A DNA stretch of 64,000 bases from Ga0077523 sp038324085 (GTDB lineage Bacteria; Pseudomonadota; Gammaproteobacteria; Burkholderiales; Ga0077523), in the NCBI GenBank assembly GCA_038324085.1, contig JBBQHP010000018.1, forward strand, positions 12,960 to 76,959. The letters run 5' to 3'. Position 1 is the stretch's first letter, and every line of letters begins with the position of its first letter. Positions 43,987-52,987 of the stretch are shown in pieces. The position numbers and the translations under genes are program-made. The notes beneath the pieces were generated by a model. It did no database searches. It was given only the letters and a program-made list of their open reading frames with translations, and had not been told where the DNA came from.

Positions 43987-44690
43987 ATCTGGCCGACGGC
44001 GCGCGTCCGGTCGTCTCGATCCGCGACCTGACCAAGTCCTACCGGCGCGGCGGCCAGGTGGTACCGGTCCTGAGCGGGCTCGATCTCGATATCGCCGCCG
44101 GCGATTTCCTCGCGCTGATGGGTCCGTCCGGTTCCGGCAAGAGCACGCTGCTCAATCTCATCGCGGGCATCGACAAGCCGGACAGTGGCTCGCTCGAGGT
44201 CGACGGCGTCGACATCACGCGGCTGGCGGATCACACGCTGGCCGACTGGCGGGCGCGCCACGTCGGTTTCATCTTCCAGTTCTACAACCTGATGCCGGTG
44301 CTGACCGCGGCCGAGAACGTCGAGCTGCCCTTGCTGCTGACGCCGCTCACCCGGCGCGAGCGGCGCGAGCGCGCCGAACTGGCGCTGTCCATGGTGTCGC
44401 TGTCGGATCGCGCGCGGCACTACCCGTCCGAGCTGTCCGGCGGACAGCAGCAGCGCGTCGCAATCGCGCGCGCCATCATCAGCGATCCGACGCTGCTCGT
44501 GGCCGACGAGCCGACCGGCGATCTCGACCGGGTCTCGGCCGAGGAAATCCTCGGGCTCATGGAACAGCTCAATGCCGAGCTCGGCAAGACGATCGTCATG
44601 GTCACGCACGACCAGCGCGCAGCGCAGAAGGCGCATTCGATCCTGCACCTCGACAAGGGTGCGATCGTGCAGAGCCCGACCGGGGCCTGA
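43983..44690 (+). CDS. ABC exporter ATP-binding protein (MacB/LolD type)
   Basis: A 235-aa nucleotide-binding subunit: Walker A GPSGSGKS (47-54), Q-loop FQFYNLMP, signature LSGGQQQR, Walker B LLVADEPTGDLD and switch His in VTHDQ. The TGDLD and LMPVLTAAENVELP segments are typical of the LolD/MacB/FtsE class that works with FtsX-like permeases. It uses a GTG start overlapping the adaptor stop (GTGA). Its permeases are probably those at 47834-50156. Confidence 0.93.
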   Translation: MNLADGARPVVSIRDLTKSYRRGGQVVPVLSGLDLDIAAGDFLALMGPSGSGKSTLLNLIAGIDKPDSGSLEVDGVDITRLADHTLADWRARHVGFIFQFYNLMPVLTAAENVELPLLLTPLTRRERRERAELALSMVSLSDRARHYPSELSGGQQQRVAIARAIISDPTLLVADEPTGDLDRVSAEEILGLMEQLNAELGKTIVMVTHDQRAAQKAHSILHLDKGAIVQSPTGA

Positions 44691-44714
44691 CTACCCCGTC
44701 CGGGCCTGCCCGTC

Positions 44715-45098
44715 TCAGGCCGCCTTGGCGTCGGCGATGACGAACATCTTCTTCATCGGCTTGCGGATATCCCACATCGTGGGTGTGCCCTTGGTCCAGG
44801 AGCAGATGTCGCCCGGCTTGTAGTGGAACTTCTCGCCCGTGGCCAGCACCTCGATCTCCAGTTCGCCCTCGAGCACCAGGAAGGTCTCGTCGCCCGCATC
44901 GGACGAGAAGTAGGTCTTGCCCAGCTTGTCGCAACGCCAGATGCCGACATAGAGGGTGTTGCCGGCCGACCCGGCGGTGCGCGTCAGGACCATCTCGCCG
45001 AAGTCCACCATCTGTCCGTCCTTCTCGTACTGGAACGGAATCCAGTCGCCCATCTCGATGTTGCCGCTGAAGAACAGGGGTGCGGTATTCATGTCCAT
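44715..45098 (-). CDS. Cupin-domain protein
   Basis: A 127-aa single-domain cupin. The core is GDETFLVLEGELEIEVLATGE followed by FHYKPGDICSWTKG. The usual metal-binding histidines are largely absent from the first motif, so metal binding is uncertain. The start at 45098 is supported by GGAGG seven bases upstream. It lies just downstream of the molybdenum oxidoreductase gene on the same strand, and might serve the same pathway. Function unknown. Confidence 0.82.
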   Translation of the reverse strand: MDMNTAPLFFSGNIEMGDWIPFQYEKDGQMVDFGEMVLTRTAGSAGNTLYVGIWRCDKLGKTYFSSDAGDETFLVLEGELEIEVLATGEKFHYKPGDICSWTKGTPTMWDIRKPMKKMFVIADAKAA

Positions 45099-45240
45099 GG
45101 CAGTGCCTCCTGGGGTGAGTGCCGGTCCGGCGGACCGGTCAGGGTGATGGGTCGTGGCGAAACGCCGCCGCCATGCGCCGCGGACGCACGACGCGGGCGA
45201 GCCGGGCTGTCTCGCCGTCAGCGCGGCCCGCGGCTCCGGT

Positions 45241-47439
45241 TCATGACGCCACCGGCGTGGCTCGCGCCGCGCGGACCTCCGCTGCGTCCGCACCGATCGG
45301 GGCAACGCTCGCCAACGCGACCTCCACCAGCGCATCGGAGTACATGGCGCAGTTCCCCAGCCCGCCATATCGATCCGACGTGACGGCATTGGCGGCGTTG
45401 CCGTTGCGGCTGAGGTCGAGCCAGTAGCCGACGTTGGTCAGCACGACGCCAGGCATGATGTCGTCGCTCACCCGTGCCTTGCCCTCGAAGGCACCGCGCG
45501 CGTTCCAGACGCGCACGAACGCGCCGCTGCCGATGCCGCGGGCCAATGCGTCATCGGGATGGATCACGATCAGCTGTTCGCCCTGGCGTCGCTGCTGGAT
45601 CTCGTCATTGCCCAGTTGCGAACTGAGGAATGCATGCGGCTTCGGCGAGACGATGCTCAAGGGATAGCGGGCCGCCAAGGCCGGGTTCGACGCCGGCGAT
45701 TCGTACGGGGGCAGAAAATCAGGCACCGGATCGACCGTGCCGCCGACCTGGGACCCGGCCAGCATCTGCCGCCATACCGGGTTGACGAAATTGCCGTTCG
45801 CCGCGAGCGAGCTGCTGAACTCGCACTTGCCCGAGGGTGTCGGGAAATTACCGTCGGCGTGTGGCGCCCGCCGGTCGGGCGCGTCGATGTTCAGGCGCGC
45901 GAAACCCCTGTCGCGCAACGTGTCCAGCGTGATGCCCTGCATCTTCGGGCTGTCCCAGTCGACGAAGTCGAGGATCATCTGTTCGTCCGAGCGCTGCCAG
46001 CCCGGATCGGTGAATCCCATCGCGCCGGCGAGACGGCGGAACAGTTCGGTGTTGGGCACCGTTTCGCCGGGTGCCGGAATGGCCGGCTGATTCAGCGTGA
46101 AGTACATGTGACCCCAGGAATACATGAGGTCCAGCTGCTCGGCCTGCATCGTCGCCGGCAGGACGATGTCGGCGTAGCGCGCGGTATCGGTGATGACCAG
46201 TTCACTGACGACGGTGAACAGATCCTCCCGCATCAGCCCGTCGCGGATCCGGTTCTGGTCGGTCCCCTGCGACAGGGGATTCGAATTGCATACGAACAGC
46301 GACCGGATGGGCGGCGACGGATCTTCCGTCAGCCAGCGGCCCAGCTCGATGGCATTGAGCACGCGCGTGCCCGGCTTGATCCAGTCGGGACGGGACATGC
46401 GGTCGAGCAACAGGGGGAACTCGTACAACGGCAGATGCAGCAGGCCACCGCCCACGTGGCGCCACGCGCCCACCAGTGCGGGCAGGCAGGTGATGGCGCG
46501 GATCGCATCCGGGCCGCCGCGATGGCGCTCGACCGAAATGCCCAGGCGGATGGCCGCCGGCGGGCTCGTCGCAAACTCGCGCGCGAGCTTCCGGATGTCG
46601 CCAGCCGCGACCCCGGTGATCCGTTCCACGCGCTCGGGGGAGTAGTCGGCGGCACGCGCCGCGAGCGCTTCGAACCCGACGGTGTGGCGCTCGACGTAGT
46701 CCCGATCGACCAGGCCCTCGGCAACGATGACGTTGATCAGGGCCAGCGCGAGCGCGCCGTCCGTTGCCGGGCGGCAGGCTACGTGCCAGTCGGCCTGCTG
46801 GGCCGTGCGCGAATTCGCGGGGTCGATCACCACCACCCGCGCCCCCCGCTTCTGCGCTTCGTGCACGAAATGCCACAAGTGCAGGTTGGTGGACACCACG
46901 TTCATGCCCCAGATCAGGATGTACTTCGCGTGCACGATGCTTTCGGGATCGAGACCGCTCGCGGGGCCGATCACCATCTCCTGGGCAGTCATCGATCCGG
47001 AAGCACAGTAGGTGCGTTCGGCCACGGTCGCGCCGAGGCGGTTGAAGAACGCATCGCCGCAGAGCGTGCCGTGCAGGAGCCCCTCCTGGCCCGCATAGAT
47101 GTGCGGATATATGGCCTCCGCGCCGTGCGCGTCGATGATCCGGAGCCAGTTCGCGCGGATCGTGCCGAGCGCTTCGTCCCACGAGATGCGCTCGAAACGT
47201 CCCGAGCCTTTCGGTCCGGTGCGTTTCAGCGGGTAGAGCACGCGGTCGGGGCTGTAGTGATGCCGGGCGAAATCCTTCAACTTCACGCACAGGCCGCCGC
47301 GCGTCATGGGCGAATCGGCGTTGCCCGTCACATCGACGAGCCGGTCGTTCTCGACCGTGTAGATCATCGCGCAGGTATCGGGACAATCCTTGGGGCAGGC
47401 CCCGAGTACGGTTCGGCGTTGGCTGGCGCGCGCGTCCAT
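45241..47439 (-). CDS. Molybdopterin (bis-MGD) oxidoreductase, DMSO-reductase family
   Basis: A 732-aa oxidoreductase. The N-terminal [4Fe-4S] site is C15, C19, C23 and C51 (CPKDCPDTC...GGLC). Mo-bisMGD domains follow (ISWDEALGTIRANW, ILIWGMNVVSTN, VVVIDPANSRTAQQADWH), then the C-terminal MGD-binding domain (PLSIVSPKPHAFLSSQLGN...VRVWNARGAF). YCASGS at 144-149 is where the family's Mo ligand region lies. There is no Tat signal, so it is cytoplasmic. No partner subunits are adjacent. The substrate is unknown. The start at 47439 was chosen because the [4Fe-4S] motif normally begins about 15 residues in. Confidence 0.88.
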   Translation of the reverse strand: MDARASQRRTVLGACPKDCPDTCAMIYTVENDRLVDVTGNADSPMTRGGLCVKLKDFARHHYSPDRVLYPLKRTGPKGSGRFERISWDEALGTIRANWLRIIDAHGAEAIYPHIYAGQEGLLHGTLCGDAFFNRLGATVAERTYCASGSMTAQEMVIGPASGLDPESIVHAKYILIWGMNVVSTNLHLWHFVHEAQKRGARVVVIDPANSRTAQQADWHVACRPATDGALALALINVIVAEGLVDRDYVERHTVGFEALAARAADYSPERVERITGVAAGDIRKLAREFATSPPAAIRLGISVERHRGGPDAIRAITCLPALVGAWRHVGGGLLHLPLYEFPLLLDRMSRPDWIKPGTRVLNAIELGRWLTEDPSPPIRSLFVCNSNPLSQGTDQNRIRDGLMREDLFTVVSELVITDTARYADIVLPATMQAEQLDLMYSWGHMYFTLNQPAIPAPGETVPNTELFRRLAGAMGFTDPGWQRSDEQMILDFVDWDSPKMQGITLDTLRDRGFARLNIDAPDRRAPHADGNFPTPSGKCEFSSSLAANGNFVNPVWRQMLAGSQVGGTVDPVPDFLPPYESPASNPALAARYPLSIVSPKPHAFLSSQLGNDEIQQRRQGEQLIVIHPDDALARGIGSGAFVRVWNARGAFEGKARVSDDIMPGVVLTNVGYWLDLSRNGNAANAVTSDRYGGLGNCAMYSDALVEVALASVAPIGADAAEVRAARATPVAS

Positions 47440-47833
47440 GCGATTCTCCCGGGATAAGTCCGCCTCGATCGTGGCCTGCAAGAGAGCATGGCGCGCGGAA
47501 CGAAGCCGCAGGGACCGCACATCTGCAAGGTCCGCACCATGCCCACGCTCGCCGGCGCCGCCGCGCAATCGCCTGAGAACGTGCAGGAATTGCGCGGCGA
47601 TCCGCGCATGCGACGCAGGCGCTTGCACGATTCGGGTGCTCGAGCGCACGACGATGCCCGGACCGAGTGCGGCCGTGCGCGCCCCCGGCGCCTTCGTCGA
47701 AGTCCCCGATCGCCCGAGGCAGTCGCGCTATGCTCCGCCGAAGACCCCGTGAAATGCTCCGGCAGCCGGCGCGAACGCTCCGAACGCGGACCGGAGCGCC
47801 ACGAGCCGGGCCTGCCACCCGTATGGCGAATCG
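47440..47833. other. Intergenic region between divergent genes
   Basis: 394 bp between the oxidoreductase (leftward) and the first permease (rightward). It must hold at least one promoter. No gene, RNA or strong repeat was recognised; overlapping open frames are shadows. Confidence 0.5.
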
Positions 47834-48988
47834 ATGCTGCTCAAACTGATCCTCCGCAATGCCTTGCGCCACCGCCTGCGCACGGCGCTCACGATGCTCG
47901 GCATCTTCGTCGCGATCCTCGCGTTCGGACTGCTATCGACCGTGATCGACGCGTGGTATTCCGGCGCGAACACCGCCTCGTCGTCGCGGCTCGTGACGAG
48001 AAACGCGATTTCCCTGGTGTTTCCGCTGCCGACCACCTATCGCGAGAAGCTGCGCCAGGTCGAGGGCGTCACCGGCGTGGCGGGCGCGAACTGGTTCGGC
48101 GGCGTCTACATCAATCCGAAGAACTTCTTTCCGCAATTCGCGGTGGATCCCGTGCCTTATTTCGCGCTGTATCCGGAGTACCGGATACCGGAGGAGCAGT
48201 TCCGCGATTTCCTGCTCGATCGCAAGGGCGCGGTGGTCGGTCGCAAGCTCGCCAACAGCTACGGCTGGAAGGTCGGCGACGTCGTGCCGCTGCGCGGCAC
48301 GATCTACGCGGGCAACTGGGATTTCGTGATCCGGGCGATCTACGACGGGAGCGATGCGAAGGTCGATACGTCGCAGTTCTTCTTCCACTGGGACTACCTG
48401 AACGAGACGGTGAAGAAGATGTTCCCGCGCCGCGCCAATACGGTTGGCGTATACGTGCTGGGTGTCGCGGACCCCGATCGCGCGGCGGAGATCTCGCAGT
48501 CCATCGATGCCCAGTTCCGCAATTCGCTCGCCGAGACGCTGACCGAGACCGAGAAGGCGTTCCAGCTGAGCTTCGTCGCGATGGTCGAGACGCTGGTTGT
48601 GGCCATCCGCGTCGTGTCCTACCTGGTGATCTTCATCATCATGGCGGTCATGGCCAACACCATGGCGATGAGCGCGCGCGAGCGGCTCTCGGAATACGCG
48701 ACGTTGAAGGCGCTGGGCTTCAAGTCGTGGAGCATCGGCGGGCTCATCGTCGGCGAGTCGCTGGCGATCGCGATCGTCGGCGGGCTGCTGGGCGCGCTCG
48801 CGACTTTTCCGGTTGCGGCGCAGTTCGGTGCGCTCGTCGGATCGCTGTTTCCGGTGTTCCAGGTGTCCGGCGACACCGTCGTGAAGCAACTCGTCTGCGC
48901 AGTGATCGTGGGTCTGGTGGCGGCGCTGGTCCCGGCAGTGCGATCCGCCCACGTCCAGATCGCCGCCGGGCTGCGGGCGGTGGCGTGA
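47834..48988 (+). CDS. FtsX-like ABC transporter permease 1
   Basis: A 384-aa permease with the MacB/FtsX layout: one N-terminal helix (residues about 18-38, TMLGIFVAILAFGLLSTVI), a periplasmic domain of about 210 residues, then three helices (about 255-375), including VISYLVIFIIMAVMANTMAMSARERL-like sequence and the coupling segment EYATLKALGFKSW. It is followed after one base by the second permease. Together with the adaptor and ATPase at 42.8-44.7 kb it should make one exporter. Confidence 0.9.
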   Translation: MLLKLILRNALRHRLRTALTMLGIFVAILAFGLLSTVIDAWYSGANTASSSRLVTRNAISLVFPLPTTYREKLRQVEGVTGVAGANWFGGVYINPKNFFPQFAVDPVPYFALYPEYRIPEEQFRDFLLDRKGAVVGRKLANSYGWKVGDVVPLRGTIYAGNWDFVIRAIYDGSDAKVDTSQFFFHWDYLNETVKKMFPRRANTVGVYVLGVADPDRAAEISQSIDAQFRNSLAETLTETEKAFQLSFVAMVETLVVAIRVVSYLVIFIIMAVMANTMAMSARERLSEYATLKALGFKSWSIGGLIVGESLAIAIVGGLLGALATFPVAAQFGALVGSLFPVFQVSGDTVVKQLVCAVIVGLVAALVPAVRSAHVQIAAGLRAVA

Positions 48989-48989
48989 C

Positions 48990-50156
48990 ATGCGCATCCC
49001 GTTGAGCTACAGCCTGCGCAATCTCTGGGCGCGACGGCTGACGACGGCGTTGACCACGGGCGGACTCGCGCTGGTCGTGTTCGTGTTCGCGACCGTGCTG
49101 ATGCTCGAACAGGGTTTGCGCTCGACGCTCGTGGCGACCGGCGCGTTCGACAACGTCCTCATCATCCGCCGCTCGGCGACGACCGAGGTCCAGAGCGGCG
49201 TGGACCGCGCGCAGGCGGGGGTGGTCGAGAGCCAGCCCGAAGTCGCGCTCGGGTCGGACGGCAAGCCGCTGCTGTCGAAAGAAGTCCTGGTGCTGATCTC
49301 GCTGCCGAAACGCGGCAACGGCAGTCCGTCCAACGTCGTGATTCGCGGCGTGGGCGAGCGCGGCCTGCTGCTGCGGCCGCAGATCCACATCATCGCAGGG
49401 CGGGACTTCCGCGCCGGGCGTTCCGAGATCGTCGTCGGGCGCAGCATCCGTGAGCGCTTCGAGGGCACCGGCATCGGTCAGAAACTGCGCTTCGGCCTGC
49501 GTGACTGGACGATCGTCGGCGTATTCGACGCCGGTGGCAGCGGATTCGATTCCGAGATCTGGGGCGACGCGGACCAGATGATCCAGGCGTTCCGGCGCAC
49601 GATGTACTCGTCGATCGTGCTGCGCCTCAATGATCCGTCGGCTTTCGAGGCGCTCAAACAGCGCCTGGAGTCGGACCCGCGCCTCACGGTCGAGGCTAAG
49701 CGCGAAAAGATCTTCTACGAGGAACAGTCGGAAGTGCTGGCGCGCTTCATCCGCTACCTGGGAATCGCGCTGTCGGTGATCTTCTCCGTCGGCGCGGTGA
49801 TCGGCGCGATGATCACCATGTACGCATCGGTGGCCGCGCGCACGGCCGAGATCGGCACCTTGCGTGCGCTCGGCTTCCAGCGCGCCAGCATCCTGTCCGC
49901 CTTCCTGACCGAGGCGCTGCTGCTCGGCGCGGTCGGTGGTGCAATCGGCACCGCGCTGGCTTCGACGATGCAGTTCTTCACGGTGTCCACGGTCAACTGG
50001 CAGTCGTTCTCGGAGCTGGCATTCAGCTTCGATCTGACGCCGGGCATCGTCGCCGCGGCGATGACCTTCGCGCTGGCCATGGGCCTGGTGGGCGGCGTGC
50101 TGCCCGCAGCCCAGGCGGCGCGCATGAAGATCGTCGACGCGCTGCGGGCACGATAG
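48990..50156 (+). CDS. FtsX-like ABC transporter permease 2
   Basis: A 388-aa paralogue of the preceding gene with the same layout: first helix at about 20-42 (LTTGGLALVVFVFATVLML), a periplasmic domain containing a MacB-like core (IIAGRDFRAGRSEIVVGRSIRERF), and three C-terminal helices with the coupling segment EIGTLRALGFQRASIL. Separate permeases of this kind form a heterodimer. Start 48990 lies one base after the stop of permease 1. Confidence 0.92.
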   Translation: MRIPLSYSLRNLWARRLTTALTTGGLALVVFVFATVLMLEQGLRSTLVATGAFDNVLIIRRSATTEVQSGVDRAQAGVVESQPEVALGSDGKPLLSKEVLVLISLPKRGNGSPSNVVIRGVGERGLLLRPQIHIIAGRDFRAGRSEIVVGRSIRERFEGTGIGQKLRFGLRDWTIVGVFDAGGSGFDSEIWGDADQMIQAFRRTMYSSIVLRLNDPSAFEALKQRLESDPRLTVEAKREKIFYEEQSEVLARFIRYLGIALSVIFSVGAVIGAMITMYASVAARTAEIGTLRALGFQRASILSAFLTEALLLGAVGGAIGTALASTMQFFTVSTVNWQSFSELAFSFDLTPGIVAAAMTFALAMGLVGGVLPAAQAARMKIVDALRAR

Positions 50157-50424
50157 GGTCCAATCGGGTACCGCGTCGTTTTCTGAGCTGCCTGCGCGAC
50201 AGTGAAGGAGATCAAGTGTGTATTCAGACGAAACGGGAGCACTGTGTCCGAACGAAGGCGAACACGGTTCCGATGAAGGTCAATGCAAATCCGAGCGAAG
50301 ATGAACGAATTGCGGGGCATTCCGGAATGTCGTTCACGATGCTCGGAATCGGTTGACGCAAGGCTGATCGAGGCGGTGCGGCGCGTGGCGATTCGATGAT
50401 TAGGCTGGCTACGCTGACTCCCTT

Positions 50425-50991
50425 TTGGTCAAGGAGATCGCTGTGCCGGTCCCAGCGAATTGCCATGCGAGGAATTCGAGCCGTTCGCATTTCTACGAAC
50501 GCTATCAGGCCTTCGCCGGGACGCTGCGTCGCTCGATACGCCAGACCCATATCGCCGGCGCGAAGCTGTTCGTCGATTGCGCCGGTCAGATGGCGCCGGT
50601 GGTCGAAGCCGACGGGCACGCCGAGCGAGTTGCGCACATCTTCGTGGCGGTCCGGGGGCCTCCAATGTCGCCTACGCTGAGGCGATCTGGACGGACATCA
50701 AGCTCGACTGGATTGCGGCGCCTGCTCGTCGAGCGTCCGGCACTCACGGCTGTGGCACCCACGCCCTTCGAGTATGCCCAGTTCAAGCGCGCCCGGGTCT
50801 CGCGTCTGGACTGCCGCGTCGAGTTCGAGCGGCACTATTGCCTGGTGTCCCACGACCTGGTTGGACAAGAGGTTGAGCTTCGCATCGCTCGCGGCGCTTT
50901 CGAGGTGCGGCATCGCCTCAGGCGCGTTGACAGCACGTGCGAAGCAGCGCAAGCTAAGCGGTCGCATTCCAGACTCGCTGCGAGCCGATGA
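50425..50991 (+). pseudogene. Eroded IS21-family transposase (istA) remnant
   Basis: Segments match IstA in order but are broken. FYERYQAFAGTLRRSIRQTHIAGAKLFVDCAGQ and IFVAV are in one frame. GASNVAYAEAIWTDIKLDW is in another frame, after a one-base slip in a G run near 50657. After a deletion of the central part of the catalytic domain, the C-terminal VERPALTAVAPTPFEYAQFKRARV and VSHDLVGQEVELRI follow. No IstB gene or terminal repeats were seen. It is an old, dead insertion sequence. Confidence 0.78.
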
Positions 50992-51085
50992 GTCGAGGGC
51001 AACAACACTTTCAATTCATGTCAGGAGAGGTAATGTTGAAATTTGTTGTTCGACTTGTGGGCGGTTGCGTGTCGCTGGTATCGCC

Positions 51086-51853
51086 ATGAACATCTCAGCA
51101 GGCTCTGCCACTGCGCGATCGCTCCTCGTCGCACTGTTCGCCTTTCCGGCAATGGCTACCGCCAACCTGGTGCAGTATGGCCTGATGACTGCCGATGATG
51201 GCCTGGTCACCCTGGATACCGCCACCGGCCTCGAGTGGCTGCGCCTGCCGTTGACCGCCGGCCACTCATTCAACGAAGTGGCCGCCGGCTATGGCGGCTA
51301 CACGACCCAGTACGGCTTCCATAGCGCATCGCGCGGCACCGTAGCGAGGCTGTTCTCGAATGCCGGCGGAACCACCGGCTTCGGCGGTGCATCGCAGATT
51401 CCTGCCGCGTCGGAATTGACTCTTCATCTTGGCTATGCGGAAGGGTTCAGGAACGTCGGCAGCAGCATCACCCACTACTTCACGCAGGGCATGATGGCGC
51501 CGGAATCAGACACCCCCGGTGTGCCGGTGGCGATCCTCTACGTGCTCTTCGACAAACAGACTGCCGTCCAGGGCCAGACCGATTGGACGGGCCAGGGCTA
51601 CGTGGGCCTGGACAGCGCATCCCCAGGGTATGCGTCGTTCCTGGTGCGCTCGGCCACCTCGCCATTAGGGCCGTCGCCGACGCAGCCGCCGGATGTTTTC
51701 CCTCCGCCCGAGGGTCCGTTCCCGGAGCCCCCGCCCTTGGCGATTCCCGAACCCGCATCCGCGGCCCTGTGGTTCGTCGGCCTCGCAGCGGTGTTGATGC
51801 GACGGTCGCTGCGCGGGCGCGTCGAGCCCGTGCCGCACCTGCGCTCCACTTGA
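51086..51853 (+). CDS. PEP-CTERM sorting-domain protein
   Basis: A 255-aa exported protein. The signal peptide ends near residue 26 (FPAMATA). The body begins LVTLDTATGLEWLRLPLTAGHSFNEV, a pattern common in PEP-CTERM proteins. A Pro-rich linker (PPDVFPPPEGPFPEPPPLA) precedes the C-terminal sorting signal: IPEPAS, hydrophobic ALWFVGLAAVLM, then RRSLRGR. Exosortase processing is expected; the exosortase is elsewhere. Start 51086 gives a standard signal peptide. Confidence 0.88.
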   Translation: MNISAGSATARSLLVALFAFPAMATANLVQYGLMTADDGLVTLDTATGLEWLRLPLTAGHSFNEVAAGYGGYTTQYGFHSASRGTVARLFSNAGGTTGFGGASQIPAASELTLHLGYAEGFRNVGSSITHYFTQGMMAPESDTPGVPVAILYVLFDKQTAVQGQTDWTGQGYVGLDSASPGYASFLVRSATSPLGPSPTQPPDVFPPPEGPFPEPPPLAIPEPASAALWFVGLAAVLMRRSLRGRVEPVPHLRST

Positions 51854-52341
51854 AATCAGCATCCAGATCGGCGGCACGATGTTGTTGAGCACGGCAATCT
51901 GTTCAACCGGGGCGGGTCGCGTTTCGCAGCATGGCCAGGCCACACACGAAGCTCGTTGCTGAGCCTTCGACCAGCAACCGCCGTCTTGAAGGTACTTCCG
52001 CTCGCTTGAGCGCAAGGCTGGCGCAGAGGGAAAAAGGCGTTCGGGAACGGCTCCCCCCTGATGCGCGCCAAAGACGTGATCCTGGTATTTGTCGGGCCCC
52101 GGGAAGGCTGCGGCAATGGATCCGTCCGGCCCTGCCGACTTGACGACGTCCGGCGCGGTCAGGCAGGTGCGAGGGCGGGCTGCCAGCGATGCGGGCGTTA
52201 CTCGGAGTGAAGCACCCCCAAAGCATGGGGGACGGGTCTTCGCCCTAGCGCGGGGCTCCCGTCATCTTAGCCGGATAAGTTTTCGCCCGAGCATCTCATC
52301 GACCAGCACGAACATTAGCGTAAGTGCCCGGAGCTTGATCC
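51854..52341. other. Non-coding region, no gene recognised
   Basis: 488 bp between convergent genes. It contains a weak hairpin at 52215-52231 (CCCCCA, 5-nt loop, TGGGGG) that might end transcription. Small open frames here have shadow-like composition. Nothing else recognised. Confidence 0.45.
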
Positions 52342-52902
52342 TCACACCGGAACCGCGTGAGCCGTGCCGCCGAGGGGTTCGATGGTGCCCATGTGAAACC
52401 GGTATTCCCCGGCGCGGCGATCGGCGAAATAGTGGCGCAACGTGTGGCGCACGGTCGCGAAGGCGAGTTGGTCCCACGGAACCTCGGCTTCACCGACGAG
52501 GCGCGTTTCGAGCGTCTCCGAGCCCGCGCTGAATTTCGGTTCGAGCAGGCGCGCGCGGAACAGCAGATAGACCTGGTTGATGTGGGGGATGTTGTAGAGG
52601 GCATACAGCGCGATGATTTCCGCCTCGGCATTCGCCTCTTCGAGAGTCTCGCGGATCGCCCCTTGAGCGGTGGTCTCGCCGTTCTCCATGTAGCCGGCCG
52701 GCACGGTCCACAGCCCGTGGCGGGGCTCGATTCCGCGCTTGCACAGCAGGATGCGGTCGTCCCATTCGGCGATGCAGCCCACGACCATGCGCGGGTTCTC
52801 GTAGTGAATGGTGTTGCAGGCGCGGCAGACCGCGCGTTGCCGATTGTCGTCGGCCGGGATTTCGTGCGCGACCTGCGCGCCGCAATTGCTGCAGAAGTTC
52901 AT
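52342..52902 (-). CDS. NUDIX hydrolase with N-terminal zinc ribbon
   Basis: A 186-aa protein. The zinc ribbon has C4, C7, C26 and C29 (CSNC...CRAC). The NUDIX box is GYMENGETTAQGAIRETLEEAN, complete except that the final Gly is Asn, which is usual in this subgroup. ALYNIPHINQVYLLFRA follows. It hydrolyses a nucleoside diphosphate derivative such as ADP-ribose or NADH; the substrate is not certain. It is divergent from the MoxR gene at 52988 with 85 bp between them. Confidence 0.9.
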   Translation of the reverse strand: MNFCSNCGAQVAHEIPADDNRQRAVCRACNTIHYENPRMVVGCIAEWDDRILLCKRGIEPRHGLWTVPAGYMENGETTAQGAIRETLEEANAEAEIIALYALYNIPHINQVYLLFRARLLEPKFSAGSETLETRLVGEAEVPWDQLAFATVRHTLRHYFADRRAGEYRFHMGTIEPLGGTAHAVPV

Positions 52903-52987
52903 CGCGAAGAACTTAGCAGATCGCGCGCAGGGTCGGTAGCCTCGCCTGAGTTGCCGGTCGTCCGGACTAAGGGAGCGGGCCGTTAGA

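Noticed and set aside
45122..45138. Small dyad (CCGGTCC, 3-nt loop, GGACCGG) upstream of the cupin gene
   Set aside because: Only seven pairs in GC-rich DNA with no T run; could be chance.
45559..47457. 632-codon plus-strand frame
   Set aside because: Antisense of the molybdenum oxidoreductase; no domain seen.
52262..52477. Minus-strand frame with TLMFVLVDEMLGRKLIRLR
   Set aside because: Looks protein-like for a short stretch, but has no start, overlaps the NUDIX gene in another frame and matches no family I know.
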